DNA of 64,000 nt from Paracoccus lichenicola (GCF_009708075.1 NZ_WMBT01000009.1:1-64000), one strand, 5' to 3'. Shown: positions 8,437 to 17,321, counted from the first letter of the stretch. The notes: generated from the sequence alone by a model not told the origin. Made by a program: numbers and translations.

Positions 8437-9752
8437 CGGCGGAAGTCGGTCGGCCTGATGCCGTGCCGCGCCAGCTTGTCATAGAATGTCTTGCGCGGCA
8501 GGCGCAGCCGGGCCATGGCCGCCGTGGCATTGCCGCCCGCCAGCCGCAGGGCGTCGCGGATCAGTTCGGCCTCGTAAACCGCGACCAGATCCGACAGGCC
8601 CGGCGCCTCGCCGCCTTCCTGCGCGTCGAAGGGCGTCACGCCGATGGCCTGGCTTTCGGCGAAGCCGCGCAGTTCGGGCAGGTTGCCCGGCCAGCCATGC
8701 CCCGACAGCCGCGCCTTGACTGCGCCGGTCATCGCGGGCGCGGGCCGGTCCAGCCGCGCGCAGGCCGCCAGCAGGAAATGGCGGTACAGCGCCGGAATAT
8801 CCTCGCGCCGTTCGGCCAGCGGCGGCACCGGCAGGACGGTGCCGGACAGGCGATAGAACAGCCGCGCGTCGAACGCTCCCTGGGCCAAGCGCGCCGGATC
8901 GGCGGCGGTCGAGGCCAGAAGCTGCACATCCATCCCGCGCGGGGCAGCGGCCCCCGCAGGCCAGAACTCTCCCGCCTCGAGGATCGCGGACAGCCGCGCC
9001 TGCATGGCGGGCGTCAGCGCATCCACGCGGTCCAGGAACAGCACGCCCCGCTGCGCCCGTTCAAGCTGGCCCGCCTTGCGGGTGCCGCGCGGGGCCGCAG
9101 CCTCGCTGCCCAGAAGGTCGGCCTCGAACCGCGCGTCGTCCAGGGCGTCGCAGGCCAGATGCACGAAGGCGCGGGCGCGGCGCGGGCCTTGGCGGTGGAT
9201 GGCGCGGGCAACGGACAGCCTGCCCGACCCGTCGGGACCGGTCAGCAGGGCGTTCCCCTCGGCCTGGGACACACGGTCCAGCGCGGCGCGCAGATGGACC
9301 ATGACCTCGCTGCTGCCGGAAAGCTCGGGGAAGCTGTCGGATGCGTCGTGGCTGGCCTGCCGCAATTCGCGGTTCTCCAGCACCAGGGCGCGGGCAGTGG
9401 CGGCGCGGTTCAGCGCGGCCAGCAGCACGTCGCGCCCCACGGGCTTGGTCAGGAAATCGTAGGCCCCGGCCTTCAGCGCGGCCACCGCCATCGGCACGTC
9501 GCCATGCCCGGTCAGCAGGATCACCGGCAGGTCGGGGTCGATGGCGTGGAGGCGCCCGAACAGTTGCAACCCGTCCATGCCGGGCATCCGCACGTCGGAC
9601 AGCACCACGCCCGGATAGTCGCGCGTCATGCCGGCCAGCGCATCGGCGGCAAGCCCGAAATCCTCGACCCGGAAGCCCGCCAGTTGCAGGGTCTGGACCT
9701 GGGCCGCGCGCAGATCCTCGTCGTCCTCGACCAGCCGGACCAGCCCCGTCAT
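8433..9752 (-). CDS. dctD: DctD-type response regulator with degenerate AAA+ domain
   Basis: Response-regulator partner of DctB, expected to control the C4-dicarboxylate carrier gene dctA. The 439-aa protein has a receiver domain (phospho-acceptor Asp53 in LSDVRMPG, Lys103 in FLTKPV), a central region aligned with sigma54-activator ATPases, and a Fis-type helix-turn-helix (about 395-435). The ATPase is unusual. Walker A reads GPDGSGR with Arg178 for Lys, Walker B reads LFLDR with Arg242 for Glu, and the GAFTGA loop expected near 216-224 is replaced by EAAAPRGTR. It therefore probably does not remodel sigma54 and may not hydrolyse ATP. Loss of GAFTGA with sigma70 dependence is known for Rhodobacter capsulatus NtrC. 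The dctB stop overlaps the dctD start by four bases. Confidence 0.85.
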   Translation of the reverse strand: MTGLVRLVEDDEDLRAAQVQTLQLAGFRVEDFGLAADALAGMTRDYPGVVLSDVRMPGMDGLQLFGRLHAIDPDLPVILLTGHGDVPMAVAALKAGAYDFLTKPVGRDVLLAALNRAATARALVLENRELRQASHDASDSFPELSGSSEVMVHLRAALDRVSQAEGNALLTGPDGSGRLSVARAIHRQGPRRARAFVHLACDALDDARFEADLLGSEAAAPRGTRKAGQLERAQRGVLFLDRVDALTPAMQARLSAILEAGEFWPAGAAAPRGMDVQLLASTAADPARLAQGAFDARLFYRLSGTVLPVPPLAERREDIPALYRHFLLAACARLDRPAPAMTGAVKARLSGHGWPGNLPELRGFAESQAIGVTPFDAQEGGEAPGLSDLVAVYEAELIRDALRLAGGNATAAMARLRLPRKTFYDKLARHGIRPTDFRR

Positions 9753-11434
9753 GCCGCCCTCGGCAGGGTCAGGCGGAAGGTGGCGCCCTGCCCCGGCACC
9801 GGGTCGTCGGCGGTCAGTTCGCCGCCAAGGTCGCGGGCGATGTCGCGGGAAATGACCAGCCCCAGGCCAAGGCCCTGCGGCTTGCTGGTGGCAAAGGGCG
9901 CGAAAAGCTGGTCCCTGACCTGCGGCGGCAAACCGGGACCGTTGTCCGAAACGGTCAGCGTGACGCGGTCGGCGCCCGCTTCGACTCCCAGGCGGATGCC
10001 GGGATCGGCGCAGCCTTCCTGCGCCTCGAAGGCGTTGGTCAGCAGGTTCACGAGGATCTGTTCCACCCGCACCTGTTCGCCGGTGACGGCAAGCCCGTCA
10101 GGGATCCCGGGCAGGTGGACCGGCATGTCGCCGGCCTTGCGGCGGCTGGCGGTCAGCATCAACGAGGCCTCGATCACCGGGCGCAGGGGAACCGGGCCGA
10201 TCTGGCCCGTGGCCTTGCGGGCAAAGCCGCGAAGCTGGTCGGTGATCTGGCCGATCCGGTCGGCCATGCGACTGATGCGGGCCAGGTTGTCGCCCGCCGG
10301 ACCGCCGGGCAGCATCGCCTGGCCGTTTTCCGCCAGCAGGCGGATCGCGGCCAGCGGCTGGTTGATCTCGTGCGCGACGCCCGCCGTGATCTGGCCCATG
10401 GTCGCCAGCTTGTTGGCCTGCACCAGATCGGACTGCATTTGCGACAGCCGCTGCTGGGCCATCTGGCGTTCGCGCATCTCCTCGGACAAGTCGCGGGTGC
10501 GTTCGGCCACGGCGCGCTCCAGGGTGATGCGATAGGCGCGGTCCGCCTGGGCCTTGCGGGTGGCGCGCAGCCGGGCGCGGCGGGCCTGGTCGGCCAGCGC
10601 CATCAGCAGCAGCATCGCCAGACCCGCCGTGCCTGCGGCATAGAGGGCCGTCTGCCGCGCTTCCCGCGTCGGGGCGTGCATGGCCAGGGTCCATCCCGTC
10701 CCCCGCACCGGCAGGGTGATCCGCAGGCTGGCGGGCACCACCGGCGGGGTAGTCGTGAAGCGAAGGTCGGCGGCGGTGGTGATGATCACCCGGCCATCCG
10801 CTTCGGTCACATGGGTCGCGTTCGGGCTGCGCGCCCAGGCGGCCTCCAGCGCGTCGAATTCCACCTTGACAACCACCACCCCCAGAAGCGCCGCGCCGTC
10901 CCGCACGTCATGGGACAGATACAGGCCCGGCTGCCGGCTGACGGTGCCAAGCGCGAATTCCATCGCGGTGGGGTCCGCAAGCCGGAAGTAATCGCGAAAA
11001 CCGTAATCGTGGCCCACGAAGCTGTCGGGCTGGTTCCAGTTCGACGCGGCAACGGTCCGGCCCGTGGCGTCCAGCAGATACAGGACGGTGCTTTGCGTCT
11101 CGGACCGCAACCGTTCCAGCTTGGCCGAGACGGCATCGCGCCGGTCGATCGCCTCGCCGCGAAGCGTGGCCTTGACCATGGCGTCGTCGGCCAGGACCGC
11201 GACAACCGCGCGCTGCCGGTCCAGGATGCTTTCCAGCGTCAGCGCGCGCGACTGCGCGGCGGCCAGCCCCTCGTCGCGCAGGCCCTGCAGGGCGTTGGAC
11301 CGGACGCCCCAAAAGGCCGCGGCGGGAACCAGAACCAGCAAGGCCAAGGCAACGGCAAGGGCCAGCCATCCTGCCAGCCGGGACGAGGGCGGCGAATCGC
11401 TGGCTGTCCGCAAGGCATCCTGTTCATCCCGCAC
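9749..11434 (-). CDS. dctB: C4-dicarboxylate sensor histidine kinase DctB
   Basis: Membrane sensor kinase that detects external C4-dicarboxylates and phosphorylates DctD. About 561 aa from GTG 11434. It has a first membrane helix (about 15-35), a periplasmic double-Cache-like sensor of about 240 residues, a second helix, a coiled-coil linker, and the kinase core: H-box VAHEINQPLAAI, N-box NLLTNAFEA, G1 DNGPGLP and G2 GLGLGLVIS. The sensor block GYGFRDYF-like and YLSHDVRD fits DctB. The start is uncertain because the frame stays open upstream to 11656; GTG 11434 or GTG 11470 gives the usual short cytoplasmic lead, and the predicted regulatory sites for dctA lie beyond it. Neighbours dctD and dctA support the role. 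Confidence 0.85.
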   Translation of the reverse strand: MRDEQDALRTASDSPPSSRLAGWLALAVALALLVLVPAAAFWGVRSNALQGLRDEGLAAAQSRALTLESILDRQRAVVAVLADDAMVKATLRGEAIDRRDAVSAKLERLRSETQSTVLYLLDATGRTVAASNWNQPDSFVGHDYGFRDYFRLADPTAMEFALGTVSRQPGLYLSHDVRDGAALLGVVVVKVEFDALEAAWARSPNATHVTEADGRVIITTAADLRFTTTPPVVPASLRITLPVRGTGWTLAMHAPTREARQTALYAAGTAGLAMLLLMALADQARRARLRATRKAQADRAYRITLERAVAERTRDLSEEMRERQMAQQRLSQMQSDLVQANKLATMGQITAGVAHEINQPLAAIRLLAENGQAMLPGGPAGDNLARISRMADRIGQITDQLRGFARKATGQIGPVPLRPVIEASLMLTASRRKAGDMPVHLPGIPDGLAVTGEQVRVEQILVNLLTNAFEAQEGCADPGIRLGVEAGADRVTLTVSDNGPGLPPQVRDQLFAPFATSKPQGLGLGLVISRDIARDLGGELTADDPVPGQGATFRLTLPRAA

Positions 11435-11486
11435 GAGTCTGGCGTTCCGGCACTGTGTTTCCCTTTCCACACTAGCAGCTTCGGCC

Positions 11487-11504
11487 TGTGCGGAAAACCA
11501 CACA
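11487..11504. promoter_or_regulatory. Candidate DctD-binding dyad
   Basis: The 18-bp sequence TGTGCGGAAAACCACACA is an imperfect inverted repeat lying 137 bp before the dctA start. It resembles the TGTGCGG...CCGCACA dyads bound by DctD upstream of rhizobial dctA genes. Its place between divergent dctB and dctA supports a role in controlling dctA. The resemblance is by eye; binding is inferred. Confidence 0.5.
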
Positions 11505-11548
11505 TGTCCAGGGCGCCATCGGGCGAAAACAGCCATGTTTTCAGCGCA

Positions 11549-11586
11549 TTGCTGCCATGTGGCAAGAATTTCGGGCAGCTCTGCCC
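11549..11586. promoter_or_regulatory. Two further inverted repeats in the dctA leader region
   Basis: TTGCTGCCATGTGGCAAGAA at 11549-11568 is an imperfect palindrome (7 of 9 arm positions pair). GGGCAG-CT-CTGCCC at 11573-11586 is a perfect 6-bp-arm repeat. Both lie 55-92 bp before dctA, where a promoter or operator is expected. I see no sequence with the GG/GC spacing of a sigma54 promoter in this region. Confidence 0.35.
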
Positions 11587-11640
11587 GCAGCGTAGGATGC
11601 CCGCCATCGCATCGACACTCAGGCAGGAGGAGGCCTTTCC

Positions 11641-13011
11641 ATGCAGCTGGACCCATCCGCGCATCCCGTGGCCCATCAGAAGCGGCCGTTCTATCGTCAC
11701 CTGTACTTCCAGGTCGTCATCGCCATCGCGGCGGGCGCCCTGCTGGGCCATTTCTATCCCGAAACGGGCGAGGCGCTGAAGCCGCTGGGCGACGGCTTCA
11801 TCAAGCTGGTCAAGATGATCATCGCGCCCGTCATCTTCCTGACCATCGTCACCGGCCTTGCAGGCATGGGTTCGCTGCGCGGCGTGGGTTCGGTCGTGGG
11901 CAAGGCATTCGCCTATTTCCTGACCTTCTCGACGCTGGCGCTGATCGTGGGCCTGATCGTGGCGAACGTGATCCAGCCGGGCCAGGGCATGAACATCGAC
12001 CCCGCGTCCCTGGATGCGGGCGCCGTGGCGACCTATACCGAAAAGGCGCATGAAACCTCGCTGGTGGGCTTCGTGATGGGGATCATCCCCGACACGCTGG
12101 TGTCAGCCTTTGTCGAAGGCAACATCCTGCAGGTGCTGTTCGTGGCGATCCTGTTCGGCATCGGCCTGATCCTGGTCGGCGACAAGGGCAAGCCCGTGCT
12201 GACCTTGCTGGAATCCGCCAGCTTCGCGATCTTCCGCGTGGTGGACATCCTGATGAAGGCCGCCCCCATCGGCGCCTTCGGTGCCTTCGCCTTCACCATC
12301 GGCAAATACGGCATCGCGTCGATCATGAACCTGGCGATGCTGGTGGGCACGTTCTACCTGACTTCGGCGCTGTTCGTGATCGTGATCCTGGGCACCGTCT
12401 GCATGGTCAACGGCTTTTCCATCTTCCGGCTGATCTCGTATCTCAAGGCCGAGATCCTGCTGGTCCTGGGCACCTCGTCGTCCGAATCCGCCCTGCCCTC
12501 GCTGATGGAGAAGATGGAAAAGGCGGGCTGCGCGCGCCCCGTGGTGGGCCTGGTCGTGCCGACCGGCTACAGCTTCAACCTGGACGGCACCAACATCTAC
12601 ATGACGCTGGCCGCGCTGTTCATCGCCCAGGCCACGAACACCGACCTGACGCTGCAACAGCAGGTGCTGCTGCTGGCCGTCGCGATGCTGTCGTCCAAGG
12701 GCGCGGCGGGCGTGACGGGCGCGGGCTTCATCACGCTGGCCGCCACGCTGTCGGTGGTGCCGACCGTCCCGGTCGCGGGCATGGCGCTGATCCTGGGCGT
12801 GGACCGCTTCATGTCGGAATGCCGGTCCATCACCAACTTCATCGGCAACGCGGTCGCCACGGTCGTCGTCAGCCGCTGGCACGGCGCCCTGGATCGCGAG
12901 CGGTTCGATGCCGTGATGGGCGGGCGCGAGCCTGAGGGCCTGGCAGCCCCGGTCACCGGGCTGGCCGTTCACCCGGCGGGCCTGCAACTGGGCGAAAGCA
13001 GCGCGGACTGA
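11641..13011 (+). CDS. dctA: C4-dicarboxylate/H+ or Na+ symporter DctA
   Basis: Inner-membrane DAACS-family carrier that imports succinate, fumarate and malate. The 456-aa protein contains the family blocks [24 protein letters not shown] (near 55), [18 protein letters not shown] (serine-rich re-entrant loop), [12 protein letters not shown], and [14 protein letters not shown], followed by [20 protein letters not shown] near the C-terminus. Length and motifs match E. coli and rhizobial DctA. AGGAGGAGG at 11625-11633 gives a strong ribosome-binding site. It is transcribed away from dctB/dctD with candidate operators between, and is followed by a clear terminator. Confidence 0.95.
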   Translation: MQLDPSAHPVAHQKRPFYRHLYFQVVIAIAAGALLGHFYPETGEALKPLGDGFIKLVKMIIAPVIFLTIVTGLAGMGSLRGVGSVVGKAFAYFLTFSTLALIVGLIVANVIQPGQGMNIDPASLDAGAVATYTEKAHETSLVGFVMGIIPDTLVSAFVEGNILQVLFVAILFGIGLILVGDKGKPVLTLLESASFAIFRVVDILMKAAPIGAFGAFAFTIGKYGIASIMNLAMLVGTFYLTSALFVIVILGTVCMVNGFSIFRLISYLKAEILLVLGTSSSESALPSLMEKMEKAGCARPVVGLVVPTGYSFNLDGTNIYMTLAALFIAQATNTDLTLQQQVLLLAVAMLSSKGAAGVTGAGFITLAATLSVVPTVPVAGMALILGVDRFMSECRSITNFIGNAVATVVVSRWHGALDRERFDAVMGGREPEGLAAPVTGLAVHPAGLQLGESSAD

Positions 13012-13030
13012 ACGTCGGAAAACGGAACCG

Positions 13031-13059
13031 GGGCACCGCAGCGATGCGGCGCCCTTTTT
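13031..13059 (+). terminator. Rho-independent terminator after dctA
   Basis: Stem arms GGGCACCGCA (13031-13040) and TGCGGCGCCC (13045-13054), with one A-C mismatch and a GCGA loop, are followed by five T residues (13055-13059). It ends 7 bp before the convergent dehydrogenase gene. Confidence 0.85.
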
Positions 13060-13065
13060 CATGCG

Positions 13066-14028
13066 TCAGACCAGAATGTCGCTGTCGCGCGGGGGCGTTC
13101 CGTTCCGGATCGCCAGCAGGTTTTCCATCATCCGCGCCACCGTGGGCGCAAAGCTTTCTGCGTCAAGCGCCCCCAGATGAGGGGTCAGCACCACCCGGTC
13201 CAGGCCCAGCAGCGGGTTGTCGGGCGCGATAGGTTCGACGGAAAACACGTCGATGCCGGCCCCGCGCAACCGGCCCCCGCGGATCGCTTGAGCCAAATCC
13301 GCTTCCACCAGCACCCCGCCCCGCGCGGCGTTGACCAGGATCGCGTCGCCCTTCATCAGCGCCAGACGGCGGGCGTTGATCAGGCCGCGGGTGCTGTCGT
13401 TCAACTCGCAGTTCAGCGTCACCACGTCGGACGATGCCAGCAGGTCATCCAGCGGCGCGAAACGGGCGTTCAGGTCCGCTTCCTCGGCCTGTGGCAGGGG
13501 GGTGCGCTTGGTGTAGAGGATCGGGCAGCCGAACCCCCGCAGCAGGCGCGCGAGGGCCTTGCCGATATGGCCCATGCCGACGATGCCCACGGTGCGGCCC
13601 GACAGGGTGGCGGCGCGCGACGCGACGGCGCCCTTGGGCCAGCCGCCGTCGCGGATGCCCATGTGGCCGCGCACGATGTTGCGGTTGACGGCCAGGATCA
13701 GGCCCAGCGTGGTTTCCGCCACCGCCACCGCGTTGGACCCGGTCGTGCGCAGCACCCGCACACCATGCCTGCGCGCAGCCTCCAGGTCGATGCCGTCATA
13801 GCCCACACCCCATTTGTGGACCGCCCGCAGCCCCGGGGTGGCGAACATCGCCTCGGTCACGGGCATGTCGCCGGTGATGGCGAAGCTGGCCCTTTCCAGG
13901 GCGGCAAGCTGGTCCTGCGGATCGCGCGACTTGGCGGTTGTCAGAAGCCACCCGGGCGGCAGGAAGGGCCGCAGGCGATCCAGCCGTTCGGGGGTCGAGG
14001 GGTCCAGCAGGGCAAGGGTGGTCATCAT
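13066..14028 (-). CDS. D-isomer-specific 2-hydroxyacid dehydrogenase
   Basis: Cytoplasmic NAD(P)-dependent enzyme interconverting a 2-hydroxyacid and its 2-oxoacid; the substrate is unknown. The 320-aa protein has the Rossmann motif GIVGMGHIG (about 148-156) and the catalytic set: Arg in NAARGG, Glu in FSVEP, His in LTPHLGA. The start ATGATG is 4 bp after the stop of the gamma-glutamyltransferase-like gene, so it is the third gene of a three-gene unit with that gene and a GMC oxidoreductase. Sequence resembles the SerA/glyoxylate-reductase branch, but lacks an ACT domain, so it is not a typical phosphoglycerate dehydrogenase. Confidence 0.85.
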   Translation of the reverse strand: MMTTLALLDPSTPERLDRLRPFLPPGWLLTTAKSRDPQDQLAALERASFAITGDMPVTEAMFATPGLRAVHKWGVGYDGIDLEAARRHGVRVLRTTGSNAVAVAETTLGLILAVNRNIVRGHMGIRDGGWPKGAVASRAATLSGRTVGIVGMGHIGKALARLLRGFGCPILYTKRTPLPQAEEADLNARFAPLDDLLASSDVVTLNCELNDSTRGLINARRLALMKGDAILVNAARGGVLVEADLAQAIRGGRLRGAGIDVFSVEPIAPDNPLLGLDRVVLTPHLGALDAESFAPTVARMMENLLAIRNGTPPRDSDILV

Positions 14029-14032
14029 GGCC

Positions 14033-15631
14033 TCAGATCACGAAGCGGATGCCGGGGCGGGCCAACCCGCCGCCCTGCGCCATCACCGTGCCGTCGGCGC
14101 GCCAGCAGGCAGCGCCCGTCATGGTGCCGTCGGGCGCGAAGCCGATGGCGTTCATGCCGCCGCCGATGGTCTTGACGGGCCGCACCTCATGGCCGCGCGC
14201 CCGCATCGCGTCGGCCTGGGCGGCATAGGCGGGTTCCAGTTCCAGGTGATGCCCTTCGGTCCACAGGCGCGGGGCCTCGACCGCCTGTTGCAGGCTCATG
14301 CCGTGGTCGATCAGGTTCACGATGGCCTGCATGGCCGAGGGAAAGATCCGCACGCCCCCCGGCAGGCCAAGCGCATAGAGCGGCTGCCCGTCCCGCAGCA
14401 CCATCATCGGCGCCATGGAGGTGGGCACCCGCTTGCCCGGCGCCACTGACAGCGCGCGCCCCGGCCGGGGGTCATAGTTCAGCATGTAGTTGTTGGGGAT
14501 GATCCCCGTTCCCGGCACCATGAACCGCGCGCCCCACAGGCCGTTGATCGTGTGCGTGGCGCTGACGATGGTTCCGTCCGCATCCGCCACGGTCACATGC
14601 GTGGTGTCGCGGCTTTCATGGGCCATCCGTTGCCGGGCATAGTCCTTGGACGTGAAGCGGTCCACCGGCACATCGACGAAATCGGGATCGCCCGAGGCCG
14701 CGCGCCGGTCCTGAAACGCCAGGGCCATTGCCCGCGCCATCAGGTCCATCGCATCGGGGTTGGCAAAGCCCATGGCGCGCAGGTCAAAGGGTTCCAGCAT
14801 GTTCAGCATCTGGACGATGTGGACGCCCGAGGATGCGGGCGGCGGCGGGCCGACGATGGTGTGGCCGCGATAGGTGCCGAAGATCGCCTGCCGCTGGATA
14901 GCCTTGGCCGCCGTCAGATCGGCCAGGGTGACGTGCCCCCCGTCAGCCAGCCGATCCGCCAAGGCGCGGCCCAGATCGCCGCCGTGCAGCGCCGCGTCCC
15001 CCTGCGCCTGGATCAGGCGCAGGCTTTCGGCGTAATCGCCCATGACCAGCCGCGACCCCGGCGCCAGCGGTGCGCCCTCTGGCAGGAACATGCGCGCGAT
15101 CTCTGGGTCGGCGCGTAGGTCGTCCTGATGTTCCCGGATCGCGCCGTGCAGATAGGGGCTGACGGTGAAGCCCCGCGCCGCCGCGCGGATCGCGGGTTCG
15201 GCCACGTCGGCCCAGGGCAGCCGCCCATACTGGCGCTGCATCAGGAACCAGCCGCGCAGGTTGCCCGGCACTGCCACCGCCGACGGCCCGACCATGTTCC
15301 GCCGTCCCTCGGTGTCCATATAGCGGTCCGGCAGATCCGACACCGGCGTGAACATGTCCGCCCGCGCACCCTGCCCCGCCACCGACAGCGCGTCGATCAC
15401 CACGTGCCGCCCGTCTGCCAGCCGCAGATGCGCGATGCCGCCGCCCGCGATGCCGACCATCATCGGCTCCACCACCGTCAGCGTCAGCAGCGCGGCGACG
15501 GCAGCGTCCACGGCATTGCCGCCGACTGCCAGCATCTCGGCCCCCGCCGCCGTGCCCAGGGGCGCGTTGGTCACGACAACGCCCCGCGAGCCGGAGGCAG
15601 GGCGCTTTTCGCAGGCAAAGGGCAGGGTCAC
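14033..15631 (-). CDS. Gamma-glutamyltransferase-family protein (no signal peptide)
   Basis: Ntn-hydrolase family that cleaves gamma-glutamyl or related amide bonds after self-processing into two chains. The 532-aa protein has the conserved DTTHVTVAD segment; the second Thr of the family TTH motif is the predicted processing point and nucleophile. Other family blocks are PPPPASSGVH and a C-terminal glycine-rich block GGGMNAIG. Classical GGTs are periplasmic, but here the N-terminus is hydrophilic with no signal sequence, so the protein is probably cytoplasmic, like many catabolic GGT-like enzymes. Start is GTG 15631, overlapping the upstream GMC stop (GTGA). Co-transcription with a GMC oxidoreductase and a hydroxyacid dehydrogenase suggests a catabolic route, whose substrate is not known. 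Confidence 0.85.
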   Translation of the reverse strand: MTLPFACEKRPASGSRGVVVTNAPLGTAAGAEMLAVGGNAVDAAVAALLTLTVVEPMMVGIAGGGIAHLRLADGRHVVIDALSVAGQGARADMFTPVSDLPDRYMDTEGRRNMVGPSAVAVPGNLRGWFLMQRQYGRLPWADVAEPAIRAAARGFTVSPYLHGAIREHQDDLRADPEIARMFLPEGAPLAPGSRLVMGDYAESLRLIQAQGDAALHGGDLGRALADRLADGGHVTLADLTAAKAIQRQAIFGTYRGHTIVGPPPPASSGVHIVQMLNMLEPFDLRAMGFANPDAMDLMARAMALAFQDRRAASGDPDFVDVPVDRFTSKDYARQRMAHESRDTTHVTVADADGTIVSATHTINGLWGARFMVPGTGIIPNNYMLNYDPRPGRALSVAPGKRVPTSMAPMMVLRDGQPLYALGLPGGVRIFPSAMQAIVNLIDHGMSLQQAVEAPRLWTEGHHLELEPAYAAQADAMRARGHEVRPVKTIGGGMNAIGFAPDGTMTGAACWRADGTVMAQGGGLARPGIRFVI

Positions 15632-17226
15632 GCCCGCGCATCCTCCAGCATCATCCGCGCGGCCTTTTCCGCGATCATCATCACCGGGGCGTTGGTGTTG
15701 CCGCTGGTGATCGTCGGCATGACCGACGCATCCGCGATCCGCAGCCGTCCCACCGCGCGCATCCGCAGGCGCGGGTCCACCACCGCGCCGTCGTCCGCGC
15801 CCATGCGGCAGGTGCCGACCGGATGGAAGATCGTCGTGCCCACCGCGCCTGCCGCCCGGACCAGATCCTCGTCCGTCTGGAAGGCAATGCCGGGCACGTG
15901 CTCGCTGGGATCATAGCGGGTGAAGGCGGGCTGCGCCGCGATCTTGCGGGCCAAGCGGATGGCGCGGACGGCCACGTCCCGGTCGCCGGGCGTGGACAGG
16001 TAATTCGGGCGAATGGCGGGATGCGCGCGGAAATCCGGGCCGGTCACATGGACCGACCCCCGGCTTTCGGGACGCAGGTTGCAGACGCTGGCGGTCATGG
16101 CCGGGAACGGGTGGACGGGATCGCCGAACTTGTCCAGGCTGACCGGCTGGACGTGAAACTCCAGATCCGCCGTGGCCTTGTCCGGTCCCGACCTTGCGAA
16201 AATCCCCAACTGGCTGGGCGCCATGGACATCGGCCCGGACCGCTTCAGCAGGTATTCCAACCCGATGGCGGCCTTGCCCAGCAGCCGGGACGCCTTCTCG
16301 TTCAGCGTCGGAACGCCCGTCACCTTGTAGACCAGCCGCAATTGCAGGTGATCCTGAAGGTTCTCGCCCACGCCCGCAACCTCGACCTGCGGCGCGATGC
16401 CTGCGGCTTGCAGAACGTCGCCGCGCCCGATGCCCGACTGTTCCAGGATCTGCACGGACCCGATGGCCCCTGCCGCCAGAACCGTTTCTCGCGCGGCCCG
16501 CACCTCTTGCCGCTGGCCGCGGTGGTGGAAGACGACGCCCGCGACCTCGCCGTTCTCGATCACCAGGCGCTCGACCTCGGCCCCGGTCAGGACGCGCAGG
16601 TTGGGGCGGGACAGGACCGGGCGCAGAAAGGCCTTGGCCGCGCTCCACCGCCAGCCGGCGCGTTGGGTCACGTCGAAATAGCCGCTGCCTTCGTTGTCGC
16701 CCCGGTTGAAGTCATCCGTGCGCGGGATGCCCGCCTGTTCGGCGGCCTGCATGAAGGCGTCCAGGACCGCCCAGCGGACGCGCGCGGTTTCCACCCGCAA
16801 TTCGCCGCCCGCGCCGTGGGCGTCGTCGGCGCCGCGATAGAAATCCTCCTGCGCCTTGAACAGCGGCAGCACGTCGTCCCATGCCCAGCCGGTGCAGCCC
16901 ATCTGCCGCCAGCCGTCATAATCCGCCGCCTGCCCGCGCATGTAGATCATGCCGTTGATCGAGGACGAGCCGCCGATCACCCGCCCGCGCGGATAGAGCA
17001 GCGACCGGCCACCCAGGGCTTCCTCGGCCTGGGTCCTGAAGCCCCAGTCGGTGCGCGGGTTGCCGATGCAATACAGATAGCCCACCGGAATGTGGATCCA
17101 GTGGTAGTTGTCGCGGCCCCCCGCCTCCAGCAGCAGGACGCGCGCCTTCGGGTCGGCGGACAGGCGGTTCGCCAGCACGCATCCCGCGCTGCCCGCACCG
17201 ATGACGATGTAATCGCAGTTTTCCAT
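15628..17226 (-). CDS. GMC-family FAD oxidoreductase (choline dehydrogenase-like)
   Basis: FAD-dependent alcohol oxidase/dehydrogenase. The 532-aa protein begins with the dinucleotide motif IVIGAGSAGCVLANRL (about 6-21) and LLLEAGG, has the GMC signature GGSSSINGMIYMRG (near 83), and the catalytic His in FHPVGTCRMG near 465, followed by the SGNTNAPVMMIAEKAA C-terminal motif with the second active-site residue Asn. The frame is open to 17304, but ATG 17226 gives the exact family N-terminus. It is the first gene of the GMC / GGT-like / hydroxyacid dehydrogenase unit. Resemblance to BetA is general; without betB or betI nearby a choline role is not supported. Confidence 0.87.
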   Translation of the reverse strand: MENCDYIVIGAGSAGCVLANRLSADPKARVLLLEAGGRDNYHWIHIPVGYLYCIGNPRTDWGFRTQAEEALGGRSLLYPRGRVIGGSSSINGMIYMRGQAADYDGWRQMGCTGWAWDDVLPLFKAQEDFYRGADDAHGAGGELRVETARVRWAVLDAFMQAAEQAGIPRTDDFNRGDNEGSGYFDVTQRAGWRWSAAKAFLRPVLSRPNLRVLTGAEVERLVIENGEVAGVVFHHRGQRQEVRAARETVLAAGAIGSVQILEQSGIGRGDVLQAAGIAPQVEVAGVGENLQDHLQLRLVYKVTGVPTLNEKASRLLGKAAIGLEYLLKRSGPMSMAPSQLGIFARSGPDKATADLEFHVQPVSLDKFGDPVHPFPAMTASVCNLRPESRGSVHVTGPDFRAHPAIRPNYLSTPGDRDVAVRAIRLARKIAAQPAFTRYDPSEHVPGIAFQTDEDLVRAAGAVGTTIFHPVGTCRMGADDGAVVDPRLRMRAVGRLRIADASVMPTITSGNTNAPVMMIAEKAARMMLEDARA

Positions 17227-17276
17227 GCGCGAGAGGATGGCCGCAAAGCCCGGACTACACAAGCGGCCGATGCAAC

Positions 17277-17298
17277 GGCCCGGCCAGAAGGCCGGACC
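17277..17298 (-). terminator. Hairpin between the siderophore receptor and GMC genes
   Basis: Arms GGCCCGGCC (17277-17285) and GGCCGGACC (17290-17298) form a 9-bp stem with one G-T pair and an AGAA/TTCT loop, 24 bp after the receptor stop. There is no T-run on either strand, so it may only partly terminate or may act in RNA stability. Confidence 0.35.
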
Positions 17299-17321
17299 GC
17301 ACAAGGGTTACAGCCCCAGGA

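Noticed and set aside
11505..11640. Sigma54 promoter before dctA
   Set aside because: TGGCA is present at 11560-11564, but the GC element at the required spacing is absent on either strand, and the local DctD lacks the sigma54-contact loop.
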